From Candidatus Sumerlaeota bacterium (GTDB taxonomy: Bacteria; Sumerlaeota; Sumerlaeia; Sumerlaeales; Sumerlaeaceae), in the NCBI GenBank assembly GCA_017161655.1, contig JADFCV010000002.1, positions 32,420 through 93,729 of the forward strand: 61,310 nt of DNA, given 5' to 3'. Shown piece by piece: positions 16,361 through 25,605 of the stretch. Below the pieces are notes generated by a model. The model did no database searches. It saw only the letters and a program-made list of their open reading frames with translations, and had not been told where the DNA came from. The translations under genes were made by a program, and so were the position numbers. The first letter of the stretch is position 1; every line of letters starts with the position of its first letter.

Positions 16361-17468
16361 TTCTCTTCAAGTCACCATTTTTCATCTCGAATATGGCTGC
16401 AGCATTCCGGCCAGAGATGACTTCACGATCTGTCATCGTGACAAATGTTTGCACGTTTTCCGGCAAGCAGTTCAGCAGGTGAGTCCGCCGTCCCGCATCA
16501 AGTTCGCTCAGCAAATCATCCAGAAAAAGTATGGGCGGTTCTCCACGGTGCTTGGCCAGAAAAGTCAGCTCTGCCAGCTTCAGTGCTAGCACGCATGTGC
16601 GCTGTTGTCCCTGGGACGCAAAGTCACGAGCGTCTTTCTCATTCAGCAAAAAGACAAAGTCGTCTCGATGAGGTCCTGTGCTCGTCACGCCGCGCATGCG
16701 ATCCTCTTGCAGGGTACGCTCGAGAATATTTTTAATCCGCTCGCGAATGGCATCCTCCTCAAGTGACTCGCAAGTCACCGAGGGCGCGTATTGCACAAGC
16801 AGGGTCTCATTGTTCCCCGCAATTTGCGTGTAATACAAACGCGATAGTTCCGAGAGCTCTCCAAGCGCGCTGCTCCGTTGTTTCATGATGATCGCTCCGC
16901 TTGCTGCTAGCTCCTCATGGTATGGAGCTACTTCGCCAGCTAGGTTTTTGCGCTGGTGCTGCATTTTCAGGAGCGCATTGCGCTGCCGCAGAGCAGTGTC
17001 GAATCGCTGGAGGGCCTGCAGATAGAGTCTGCTCGTTTGCGCGAGGCAGATATCGAGAAAACGCCTGCGCTGTTGCGGGGCCCCCTGAACCAGCTGAAGG
17101 TCAGCCGGCGTAAAGAGCACAGCGTTGAGTCTGCCCACTAAATCCCCCAGCCGTGTCAGAGCCTCTCCATTGACTGAGACAAACTTTTGTGTCTTATTGA
17201 ATGCTAGGTGGAAAAGGTCTGTTCCCCCCTGGCGTCGCACTGTGGCACGAACAACCGTAGCAGTGTATCCCGATGCGTTCCACGGCACGATTTCGCGTTC
17301 GTTGCGTGTGCGAAAGCTACGGCCGGTTACAAGCATGTGCAGGGCTTCAAGCAGATTCGTCTTCCCTTGTGCATTGCGGCCAAAGATGACATTCAAACCC
17401 GATGCAAAATCCTGCTCAACCAGGCGCAAGTTGCGAAAATCACGAATGGAGACTTTTTCGATTTCCAT
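16353..17468 (-). CDS. recF: DNA replication and repair protein RecF
   Basis: A 371-residue SMC-like ATPase that loads RecA at single-strand gaps with RecO and RecR. Walker A is GRNAQGKTNLLEAL near residue 30, the ABC-type signature is SQGQQRTCVLALKLAE, and Walker B ILFLDDLLSELD. Family hallmark RSFRTRNE follows Walker A. Length is standard. It starts 6 bp after the UbiA stop with no clear ribosome site, suggesting coupling. In many bacteria recF sits with dnaA/dnaN/gyrB; here it is with a prenyltransferase and a cell-wall peptidase. Confidence 0.95.
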   Translation of the reverse strand: MEIEKVSIRDFRNLRLVEQDFASGLNVIFGRNAQGKTNLLEALHMLVTGRSFRTRNEREIVPWNASGYTATVVRATVRRQGGTDLFHLAFNKTQKFVSVNGEALTRLGDLVGRLNAVLFTPADLQLVQGAPQQRRRFLDICLAQTSRLYLQALQRFDTALRQRNALLKMQHQRKNLAGEVAPYHEELAASGAIIMKQRSSALGELSELSRLYYTQIAGNNETLLVQYAPSVTCESLEEDAIRERIKNILERTLQEDRMRGVTSTGPHRDDFVFLLNEKDARDFASQGQQRTCVLALKLAELTFLAKHRGEPPILFLDDLLSELDAGRRTHLLNCLPENVQTFVTMTDREVISGRNAAAIFEMKNGDLKRID

Positions 17469-17474
17469 GCCAGA

Positions 17475-18332
17475 TCACAAAAAAACATCGAGCGCCGTGA
17501 ACGCAAACATCGTTACCCCAACCCAGCTGTTGACCGTAAAAAAAGCCTGTTCGAGGCGCGACAGGTCATCCGGATGAACGAGCAAATGATCATACACAAG
17601 CAGCCCAGCAATCGCAACGACGCCCACGTAAAACCAGCTACCTAGACCAGCAAGGTAGCCCGACAGGCCGAGCAGAATCACCGTGAAACCATGAAGGATT
17701 GACGAAAGGCGAAGTGCTGTTGAAATACCAAAGCGCGCCGGAATGGAGTAGAGACCAAACTGGCGATCAAATTGGACATCTTGGCAGGCGTAAATGAGGT
17801 CAAATCCGGCAACCCACGCGAGCACCGCCAGCGAGAGCACGACAGCAGGCCACTCAAGGGTCCCCTTGACCCCGATCCAAGCGCCAGCAGGGGCAATCCC
17901 CAACGCAAGTCCTAAGATGAAATGGGAAAGTGATGTGAACCTCTTTGTGTAAGAATAGCCCAGAACCACAAGAAGCGCGACGGGCGACAAGAGGAAGGCC
18001 AGCCGGTTGAGCGCTGCAGCACATCCCACAAACGCCAACGAACACAACACTGTCATCCAGAGCGCAAACTCCCGTCGCAGAAGTCCCTTGGGGATAGCAC
18101 GTTCCTGGGTGCGTGGATTCCGGGCGTCGATCTCCGCATCAGCATAACGGTTAAAACTCATCGCAGCTGTTCGGGCACACACGGCTGCAGCCACAATCCA
18201 TAGGATTTTGTCAGCTGGCGGTAGCCCCTTTGCGGCCATGAGTGCTCCGGCTAAAGCAAACGGTAACGCAAACACCGTGTGCTCGAATTTGATCATTTCT
18301 AAAAAGATGCGTAAGCGGTGCAGAACGCCCAT
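17475..18332 (-). CDS. UbiA-family prenyltransferase (4-hydroxybenzoate/MqnP type)
   Basis: A 285-residue integral membrane enzyme with about eight to nine hydrophobic segments. The first Asp-rich motif is NRYADAEID (NxxxDxxxD) and the second lies in YACQDVQFD, both needed for Mg-diphosphate binding. The N-terminus MIKFEHTVFALPFAL is characteristic of the UbiA/MqnP branch that attaches a polyprenyl chain to an aromatic acid in quinone synthesis. No other mqn, men or ubi genes are in the window, so ubiquinone versus futalosine-menaquinone cannot be decided; an anaerobic lifestyle favours menaquinone. It lies 7 bp after dacB and 6 bp before recF. Confidence 0.88.
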   Translation of the reverse strand: MGVLHRLRIFLEMIKFEHTVFALPFALAGALMAAKGLPPADKILWIVAAAVCARTAAMSFNRYADAEIDARNPRTQERAIPKGLLRREFALWMTVLCSLAFVGCAAALNRLAFLLSPVALLVVLGYSYTKRFTSLSHFILGLALGIAPAGAWIGVKGTLEWPAVVLSLAVLAWVAGFDLIYACQDVQFDRQFGLYSIPARFGISTALRLSSILHGFTVILLGLSGYLAGLGSWFYVGVVAIAGLLVYDHLLVHPDDLSRLEQAFFTVNSWVGVTMFAFTALDVFL

Positions 18333-18339
18333 AAGCCAA

Positions 18340-19932
18340 TCAATCTAGCTTACAAAGAAGCTCGCAGAGTTTGTCCTGAACTTGCTTTATGGCGGCAGGG
18401 CCAGTCTTGACGTCGTTCACAAGGAACGAGAAGGCATACCGCTTGCCACTTACTGAATCTGCGTAGCCAGAGAGACACACGACGTTGCGGATATAACCTG
18501 TCTTCGCGTGAATTCTTGCCATCGTCACGTCAGATTTCATACGTCCGCGCAACGTACCGTCGAGACCTCCCACCGCGAGGGAATCATAAAAGTACGGTGC
18601 GGCAGGATGGCGTGCCATCCCCAGAAGGAGCTTGCAAACAGCCTCGGGAGTTATCGCGTTGAGTTCGGATAGCCCACTGCCATCTTCTCCGCGCACGCTG
18701 CCGCGGTCGATCCCAAAACGCCCTAGCATTTCAGTTTCTAATTGTTTCGATGCTGCATAACTGCCACGTCCGAGCTTCACAGCGGACACCGAAACGTAAA
18801 TCTGCTCTGCAAAGTGATTATTGCTGTGTTTCATCATCCGCCGGACAATTTCCTGCATCGGCGGCGAGATGTACACGGCGACGACATTCTCAGTGGACAG
18901 CTTTGGCAGTGCGTCCCGCTTGGTACTGAGGCGCAGACTACCCTCCACTGGAATGCCTGCGCGGTGCAGGTGGCTCCGAAACACAGCCGCAGCATAAAGG
19001 GTCGGATTATCGCACGGAATCGTCGGGAGAGGCTGCGGTTTGGCGCCCGATGCGATGGTTCCGCTCACCTCGATGCCCCCTTCCCGCAGCCGGCGGACGC
19101 TAAGAGCGGTTCGCCCCCCAGTCACTGTTTTATTAATAATAGGATAACCCTCTGCTGGCGGAGCAAACTCTATAATCGCAGGTTCACCGGGTTTGCCGGG
19201 TTTTGCGATCATTTGAAGAAGATTTTCATTGAGGGTCAGAGGGCTTGTCTGTGGGGCGTAGTAGTCCTGCATGATGCGTGTAGGCCACCCCTTAGGTTCG
19301 AGGTCGCTGAGAACCCACGATGAGCAGTCCACGATAAGCTCCCCGGCTACGGAGCGAATACCTGCAGCTCGCACCTTCTCCACCCAATCACGAAAGATCC
19401 AGTCCGGCGGCACGTGAGCATCGCGAAAGAGTTCGCTGTTAAAAGTGGGGTCGCCCTGTGGAAGAATTACCAGGTTGCCCCGAAGAACACCGTTGGCATC
19501 CACTGGTCCAGTTCGATACAGATAGGTTCGGTAGGTAAAATCCGGACCAAGCTGATCGAGCGCCAGTGCCCCGGTGAAAAGCTTACGATTCGAAGCCGGG
19601 ATAAAATGGTCCCCCGCATTGCGCTGGTAGAGCACTTCGCCATTCGCAACATCCACTACCATAATGCCCCAGCGGCTCATGCGCTCGACCTGCGCGACAT
19701 AATGCTCAATGGCTCTGGGCAGTGTTTCACGAGTGACCGTGGTAAAAGAGATTTCAGGTTCGCCGTCTTTCTTATCGCGCTTTGTGCCTGCTTGGCTTCG
19801 TTTCTTACTAGCTGTCTGTGTTTTCGAAGACGTCTTTTGTGTCTTGGAAGATTTTGAGGGTGCTGCCCATACATTTGCCCCTGTGAGCGCCACACTCAGC
19901 GCGAGGCAAATCGCAACAAATCGTCGCATCAT
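18340..19932 (-). CDS. dacB: D-alanyl-D-alanine carboxypeptidase/endopeptidase (PBP4/DacB, peptidase S13)
   Basis: A 530-residue secreted enzyme trimming peptidoglycan crosslinks. A signal peptide (residues ~1-23, ending VWA-AP) is followed by a Lys/Ser/Thr-rich linker (~25-57) that is unusual for the family. The active-site motifs are SNRK (Ser114, Lys117), SNN in MKHSNNHFAEQ, and KTG in HAKTGYIRNV. The ~200 residues between motifs 1 and 2 form the S13 insertion. First gene of a tight dacB-ubiA-recF set. The basic linker may bind anionic wall polymers; this is inference. Confidence 0.93.
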   Translation of the reverse strand: MMRRFVAICLALSVALTGANVWAAPSKSSKTQKTSSKTQTASKKRSQAGTKRDKKDGEPEISFTTVTRETLPRAIEHYVAQVERMSRWGIMVVDVANGEVLYQRNAGDHFIPASNRKLFTGALALDQLGPDFTYRTYLYRTGPVDANGVLRGNLVILPQGDPTFNSELFRDAHVPPDWIFRDWVEKVRAAGIRSVAGELIVDCSSWVLSDLEPKGWPTRIMQDYYAPQTSPLTLNENLLQMIAKPGKPGEPAIIEFAPPAEGYPIINKTVTGGRTALSVRRLREGGIEVSGTIASGAKPQPLPTIPCDNPTLYAAAVFRSHLHRAGIPVEGSLRLSTKRDALPKLSTENVVAVYISPPMQEIVRRMMKHSNNHFAEQIYVSVSAVKLGRGSYAASKQLETEMLGRFGIDRGSVRGEDGSGLSELNAITPEAVCKLLLGMARHPAAPYFYDSLAVGGLDGTLRGRMKSDVTMARIHAKTGYIRNVVCLSGYADSVSGKRYAFSFLVNDVKTGPAAIKQVQDKLCELLCKLD

Positions 19933-20057
19933 CGTTCGCTTCTTTCACGGGATGTTGTCGTAACTCACCGAATAGAACCGAGACGAAATAAATTCCGCAT
20001 GCGAGCAATAATCACAACACATTTTGTTCGTAGTCCTTGGGAGACAAACGCAAACCC

Positions 20058-20480
20058 ATGCAACCGGTGGTTCCGAGCATTGAGGAGCTCATAGAAAAAA
20101 GCAGTTCAACTCCAGAGTTTCGTGCTGCTGTGGCCCAGTTTATCGCCACGGGTCGGCCAAACGAGCGCGTGCGTTTCAAATCTCACCTCCCGGCGGTGAA
20201 GATTCTACGCGTTTTGTCTCAGCTATTGGAAACGGAACCTACGCTACCAATCCGAAGTGTAGACATTGATGGTTTTTCCGGATGTAGCAATTTTGTGGGG
20301 ACACTCATCGTCAACGATGGGGAACTGACCTTTGATTTCGATTGGGATTGCCGTTGGCGAGCTGAGCAAGAAGGCTGGAGCGATGCTTTTGGCCTACCAG
20401 ATCAAAGTCGCGCGGCACGAGTGTTTGGTTACCGCTGCTTCCGGCGCTTCGAGAAGCGGTCCCTCTCTGGCGAGAAGTAG
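20058..20480 (+). CDS. Hypothetical small cytoplasmic protein
   Basis: A 140-residue protein from ATG 20058 (a TTG at 20037 is in frame but lacks a ribosome site; GGGAGA at 20039-20044 is 13 bases before the ATG). It has a helical N-terminal half (IPSIEELIEKSS..., FRAAVAQFIATG) and a strand-rich half (SVDIDGFSGCSNFVGTLIVNDGELTFDFDWDCRW). No signal peptide or membrane segment. Lone plus-strand gene between minus-strand operons. I do not recognise it; codon use looks like its neighbours, so it is probably real. Confidence 0.5.
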   Translation: MQPVVPSIEELIEKSSSTPEFRAAVAQFIATGRPNERVRFKSHLPAVKILRVLSQLLETEPTLPIRSVDIDGFSGCSNFVGTLIVNDGELTFDFDWDCRWRAEQEGWSDAFGLPDQSRAARVFGYRCFRRFEKRSLSGEK

Positions 20481-20573
20481 ATAAGCGCAGGCTTCCATCA
20501 CAAAACCCGCTCCGTCATTTCCGGGGAGTTTCCCTTTTCGAGTTTCGATCAACTCAACGGTTAAAAGTGAAAG

Positions 20574-20603
20574 GGGAGTTGCCCCCTTGGCGGGACAACT
20601 CCC
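20574..20603. terminator. Hairpin between a lone plus gene and the aminotransferase gene
   Basis: GGGAGTTG at 20574-20581 pairs perfectly with CAACTCCC at 20596-20603; a further C-C-C/G-G-G pairing sits inside after one mismatch. It lies between two convergent gene ends. On the minus strand the sequence after the stem is T-rich (CTTTCACTTTTAA), so it most likely ends the aminotransferase transcript. The plus side has no T run. Confidence 0.5.
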
Positions 20604-20634
20604 AGAAAAACCGCGCTGCTGCAATGCTTCGCTG

Positions 20635-21774
20635 TTACGGGTTTTGTTGGAAGTACTCCATCGCTGCGTTTACGCCAGCACCTGCCTCGAACTTGTGTCC
20701 AACTTTCTGAAGCACTTTTTCGATCGCGGCAATAATAGTCAGCACATCATATTCATTATACCAACCCAACGTCGCGAATCGGAAAATCTTTCCCTTCAGA
20801 TGGCCCTGGCCGCCAGCAATGGTGAAGCCCATTTCTTTCAAGCCTTTGACGATCTTCCCGCCTTCGATTCCCTCCGGAGCCTTGACGGCGGTGCAGGTGT
20901 TTGCCGGATTTTGCGAATACAGCTCGAGATTCATGGCTTTCACTGCCCGGCGTGACGCCTCGGCCAGCCGTGCATGACGCTTCCAAACATTCTCGATGCC
21001 CTCCTCACGGATCATATCAATGGCCACTTCGAGCCCGAATAGCAAGGATACCGCCGGTGTGAAGGGTGTGGTATTCTTTTCCAATTCCTTCAGCGCTTTT
21101 TCGAGCGAGAAATAAAACTTCGGTGTTTTGGATTTCTTTATCGCTTCGCGCGCTTTTTGACTTACGGCCACAAAGCCCAGCCCTGGCGGCAGCATCAGTG
21201 CTTTCTGGGAACCTGCACCAACAAGGTCGATGCCCCACTCATCCATTCGTAGCTCTTCCGCGCATAAGCCGCTCACTGCGTCCACAATGAGCAGGGTCTC
21301 CGTGTTGCGCGTAATTTCCGCCACCGCCTTCACGTTTTCGACCGTGGCTGTGGACGTCTCGCACAGTTCGATGTAGACTGCCCTTGTTTCCGGATGCGCT
21401 TTCAGTTCATCCGCAACAACTTGTGGGTCAACTGCCTTTCCCCACTCGCACTGTTTGCGCTCCACGGCAAGCCCGTATGCCTGGGCAATTTCGCCCCACC
21501 GTTCGCCAAATTTGCCAGCTTCGAGACTCAGCACCCGGTCCCCAGGACTTGCGCTGCTCACAATAGCAGCTTCCATGGCCCCAGTGCCTGATGAGGCAAA
21601 AATAACCACAGGATTGGTCGTCTGAAAGACGTATTTCAGTCCCTCGCTCACCTTTGAAAAAAGCGGGTCAAAATCCGCCGACCGGTGATGGATGATGGGT
21701 TTTGCTGTCGCGGCTAGAATCTGCGGTGGAACGTTCACCGGCCCCGGTGCAAAGATGTAATTCCGACGTGTCAC
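20635..21774 (-). CDS. Class V aminotransferase (alanine-glyoxylate/serine-pyruvate type)
   Basis: A 379-residue PLP enzyme. It begins FAPGPVNVPPQIL, the AGXT/SPT family start, has the PLP-phosphate loop SSGTGAMEAA, the PLP Asp in LLIVDAVSGL, and the Schiff-base Lys in GSQKALMLPPG. The GTG at 21772-21774 has AGGAG 7 bases upstream. The family transfers amino groups between alanine, serine or aspartate and glyoxylate, pyruvate or hydroxypyruvate; in anaerobes this type often works in serine/glycine synthesis. The exact donor cannot be read. It is monocistronic by position. Confidence 0.85.
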   Translation of the reverse strand: MTRRNYIFAPGPVNVPPQILAATAKPIIHHRSADFDPLFSKVSEGLKYVFQTTNPVVIFASSGTGAMEAAIVSSASPGDRVLSLEAGKFGERWGEIAQAYGLAVERKQCEWGKAVDPQVVADELKAHPETRAVYIELCETSTATVENVKAVAEITRNTETLLIVDAVSGLCAEELRMDEWGIDLVGAGSQKALMLPPGLGFVAVSQKAREAIKKSKTPKFYFSLEKALKELEKNTTPFTPAVSLLFGLEVAIDMIREEGIENVWKRHARLAEASRRAVKAMNLELYSQNPANTCTAVKAPEGIEGGKIVKGLKEMGFTIAGGQGHLKGKIFRFATLGWYNEYDVLTIIAAIEKVLQKVGHKFEAGAGVNAAMEYFQQNP

Positions 21775-21900
21775 GGCCTAGCTCCTCTGGAAGTTTTGAA
21801 TTGCACAAATCCCAGATGAATAACACCCGGGAATTCGTGCCAAATTTCACAAAACAGTGTCTGGTTAGTAGCCCGTGCGTCAAATGATTTTCGTCTGGCG

Positions 21901-21916
21901 TTTAGCTTCTGCTAAA
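21901..21916 (+). promoter_or_regulatory. Candidate operator upstream of the radical SAM gene
   Basis: A perfect dyad TTTAGC-N4-GCTAAA lies just before a -10-like TAGAAT (21922-21927), about 45 bp ahead of the radical SAM start. No convincing -35 accompanies it, which would fit a site where a regulator recruits or blocks polymerase. The reading is positional only. Confidence 0.3.
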
Positions 21917-21961
21917 TGAACTAGAATCTTCACTGGTGGTATAGCTACGCACAGCAGGCCC

Positions 21962-23383
21962 ATGCGCAAAAGAGTCTTACTCATGAATCCGCCCTCCGGG
22001 CTGTACCGCCGCGATGACCGGTGTCAGTCCAAAGTCGAGGACCAAACGGTTCGCGTCGTTTTTCCCCCTGTTGAGCTGGGAATACTGGCCTCTCTCGCTC
22101 GGGAAAGGGGAGCCCAGGTCCTCCTTCGAGATTACCCCACGGTCCACGCTACACGAGAGCACTATTTGCGAGATTTGCGCTCATTTCAGCCGGATCTCAT
22201 TTTCTTCCCCTCCACTGTCCACACGATTGCTGACGACATGGAAGCCGCAGCACTTGCACGGGAAATCAATCCCAACGTGCGGACCGTGACCAAGGGCGAG
22301 TCCATTGCTTATCTGGCGGAGAAAGTTCTCTCAAATTATCCCGACCTCGATTACATTGTCGACGGTGAACCTGAACTCACTTTCCTGGAGGTCTTGGAAG
22401 ATAGACCAGCCAAGAGTATTGCCGGCATGATTTGGCGGGCCGCAGACGGCCACATCCATCGTAACCCGCCGCGTCCCCTCATCGAGCCTCTCGATCAGCT
22501 TCCGCTGCCAGCCTATGATCTGTTCGATCTGGATCTCTATCGAAGCCCGGAAAACGGGCGCCGCATCGCTGCCGTTTATGCTCAGCGCGGCTGCCCTGCG
22601 AAATGCGTGTTCTGCCCCGCGGGTTCAATGTTCGAATTCCGTGTCCGCGAGCGAAGCGTCGAGCACGTGATGAAAGAACTTCGTCTTTGCGTCCACGAGT
22701 TTGGTATTCGAGATTTCTTATTTCACGGCGACACCTTCACTCTGCACAAGCGATGGCTCATTGAGCTGTGCAAAGCCATTGTTGACGAGGGACTCGATAT
22801 TCACTGGGGATGCAACTCGCGTGTGGACACCATCGACGACGAGCGAGCCCAATGGCTCAAGCGCGCCGGATGTTGGGTGGTTGCTTTCGGATTCGAGCAC
22901 GGTTCACAGGAGATGCTCGATAAGATGAAAAAAGGGGCGCGTGTCGAAAAAGCATACGAAGCCGTAAAAATCTGCAGGCGAAATGGTCTAAAAGTGCACG
23001 GCTTCTTCGTCATCGGCCTGCCATGGGAGACTCGTGAAACGCTGGAACAGTGCTTTCAGTTCGCGCGGACTCTAGACACAGATTTTTTCGACTTCAATAT
23101 CGCCTACCCTCTCCCCGGAACAGAGTTTTTCGAGATAGCGCAGCGGGACAATCTCTTCGAACTTCCCGATCCGACTGCTGGGGGATATGCCGTAGCAGCT
23201 GTGCGTAGCTACAGTCTCTCTTCGGCAGAACTCACCGAGTGGCGTCGTCGAGCTCTTATGAAAATGTACGCACGGCCTCGTTACGTGCTACGCATGCTCA
23301 ACCATGCTGCCCAAACAGGAAATCTTCGGCATTATCTTCAAGCGGCCGCTCAGCGTGTTGGATCACTTTTCGCCCTACGATAA
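21962..23383 (+). CDS. B12-binding-domain radical SAM protein
   Basis: 473 residues. The N-terminal ~150 residues form a Rossmann-like cobalamin-binding-type domain (VLLMNPPSGLY, FPPVELGILASLARERG, DLIFFPSTVHTI); the base-on histidine motif DxHxxG is not visible. The radical SAM motif is GCPAKCVFC (near residue 210), followed by SVEHVMKEL and the SAM-contacting FFVIGLPWETRET. This is the BchE/methylase class that acts on lipids, pigments or natural products; the substrate here is unknown. It ends one base before the convergent bioD stop and stands alone on its strand. Confidence 0.85.
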   Translation: MRKRVLLMNPPSGLYRRDDRCQSKVEDQTVRVVFPPVELGILASLARERGAQVLLRDYPTVHATREHYLRDLRSFQPDLIFFPSTVHTIADDMEAAALAREINPNVRTVTKGESIAYLAEKVLSNYPDLDYIVDGEPELTFLEVLEDRPAKSIAGMIWRAADGHIHRNPPRPLIEPLDQLPLPAYDLFDLDLYRSPENGRRIAAVYAQRGCPAKCVFCPAGSMFEFRVRERSVEHVMKELRLCVHEFGIRDFLFHGDTFTLHKRWLIELCKAIVDEGLDIHWGCNSRVDTIDDERAQWLKRAGCWVVAFGFEHGSQEMLDKMKKGARVEKAYEAVKICRRNGLKVHGFFVIGLPWETRETLEQCFQFARTLDTDFFDFNIAYPLPGTEFFEIAQRDNLFELPDPTAGGYAVAAVRSYSLSSAELTEWRRRALMKMYARPRYVLRMLNHAAQTGNLRHYLQAAAQRVGSLFALR

Positions 23384-23384
23384 A

Positions 23385-24442
<1,058 letters not shown>

Positions 24443-24544
24443 GGTTGTCACTCCTGATGATGGCGCAACTTGTGCTTCCTAATACGGCGAATTTAAGAAA
24501 ACGTTCGCACAGCGCTTTGCCGTGCCCCCTACCAAAAAAAAGAC

Positions 24545-24582
24545 GTGGTGCGCCAGCTTCACGTGCCGGCGCACCACTTTTT
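24545..24582. terminator. Strong bidirectional terminator after the nifJ operon
   Basis: A perfect 10-bp stem (GTGGTGCGCC at 24545-24554, GGCGCACCAC at 24568-24577) with a 13-base loop. On the plus strand it is followed directly by TTTTT; on the minus strand by GTC and eight T. It closes the nifJ/DHOD-like transcript, whose last stop is at 24602. Confidence 0.85.
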
Positions 24583-24601
24583 GCAAGCCAGAATGCTGTG
24601 G

Positions 24602-25594
24602 CTAGATCCTGTAACTTTGCAGCACGCGCATATAATTTGCGCGCTCAAACGCCGCAGGATCAGCGCACTTCTGGAGGCTCATGCTTCCAATCATCTGCAC
24701 AACCGATTCGTATTCGTGCTCTTGCATCCAGGCCACTACGCCCTCGCGTATGCTCTTGAGGTATTCCGGACCGTTTCGCAGAAGCGCGGAGACCATCTGG
24801 ACAGCTTGCGCCCCCGTCATCAAAGCTTTGATGGCGTCAGTCACCGTATGGACTCCACCGGAAACAGCCAGCGATGCTTTCACGTTGCCGTGAAGAATAG
24901 CCAGCCAGCGCAAACGCAGCAGAAGTTCAGAGGAATCGCTGAGATGAAGCGTTGGCACAACTTCCAGGTTTTCGATGTCGATATCCGGTTGGTAGAAACG
25001 GTTGAATAGTACCAGACCATCCACTCCGATTTCGTCCAGCCGTTTGGCAAAATTTGCTAACGACGAATAGAATACGGAGAGTTTCACCGCCACCGGGATT
25101 TTTACGGCGCGCTTGACGGCACGGGCAATGTCGAGCACTCGCTGCTCAATGGTCTCCCCAGTCTCCCAAGGATTCGTCGCAAGGATGTACACATTGAGCT
25201 CGAGAGCGTCCGCCCCGGCCTGTTCAATCTGCTTGGCGTACTCGATCCATCCTGCCGGAGTCGAGCCGTTGAGCGAAGCAATGACCGGAATGCTCACACT
25301 CTCTTTGATCTTGCGAATCTGCTCGAGGTATTGATCTGGCCCAAGTCGGAACTCATCAGCTTTTGGGAAGTAACTGAGCGCTTCAGCGTAGGACTCAGCA
25401 GTGCCCTCGATGGCCTCGAGTGTGCTCAATCCCTCGCGCAGGATCTGTTCCTCGAATACCGAGTGCATGACAATCGCTGATGCCCCAGCGTCCTCGAGCC
25501 GCTTGACCATGCCGAGATCATCCACGAGGGGCGAAGCCCCCGGCATGAATGGATGAGCCAGCTTCAGTCCGAGGTAGGTTGTTGAAAGGTCCAT
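24602..25594 (-). CDS. Dihydroorotate dehydrogenase-like flavoprotein
   Basis: About 330 residues from the ATG at 25594 (GAGGGAG just upstream; an in-frame start at 25609 would overlap nifJ). TIM-barrel FMN protein of the DHOD class: MDLSTTYLGLKLAHPFMPGASPL, PVIASLNGS, ALELNVYI, VAVKLSVFY, GVDGLVLFNRFYQPD and AVSGGVHTVTDAIKALMTGAQAVQ. It begins 11 bp after nifJ. This DHOD-like subfamily is often found next to pyruvate:ferredoxin oxidoreductase, where it may pass electrons from ferredoxin, rather than making pyrimidines. That role is not proven. No pyrK-like partner is adjacent. Confidence 0.82.
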   Translation of the reverse strand: MDLSTTYLGLKLAHPFMPGASPLVDDLGMVKRLEDAGASAIVMHSVFEEQILREGLSTLEAIEGTAESYAEALSYFPKADEFRLGPDQYLEQIRKIKESVSIPVIASLNGSTPAGWIEYAKQIEQAGADALELNVYILATNPWETGETIEQRVLDIARAVKRAVKIPVAVKLSVFYSSLANFAKRLDEIGVDGLVLFNRFYQPDIDIENLEVVPTLHLSDSSELLLRLRWLAILHGNVKASLAVSGGVHTVTDAIKALMTGAQAVQMVSALLRNGPEYLKSIREGVVAWMQEHEYESVVQMIGSMSLQKCADPAAFERANYMRVLQSYRI

Positions 25595-25605
25595 AGTCCG
25601 CTCCC

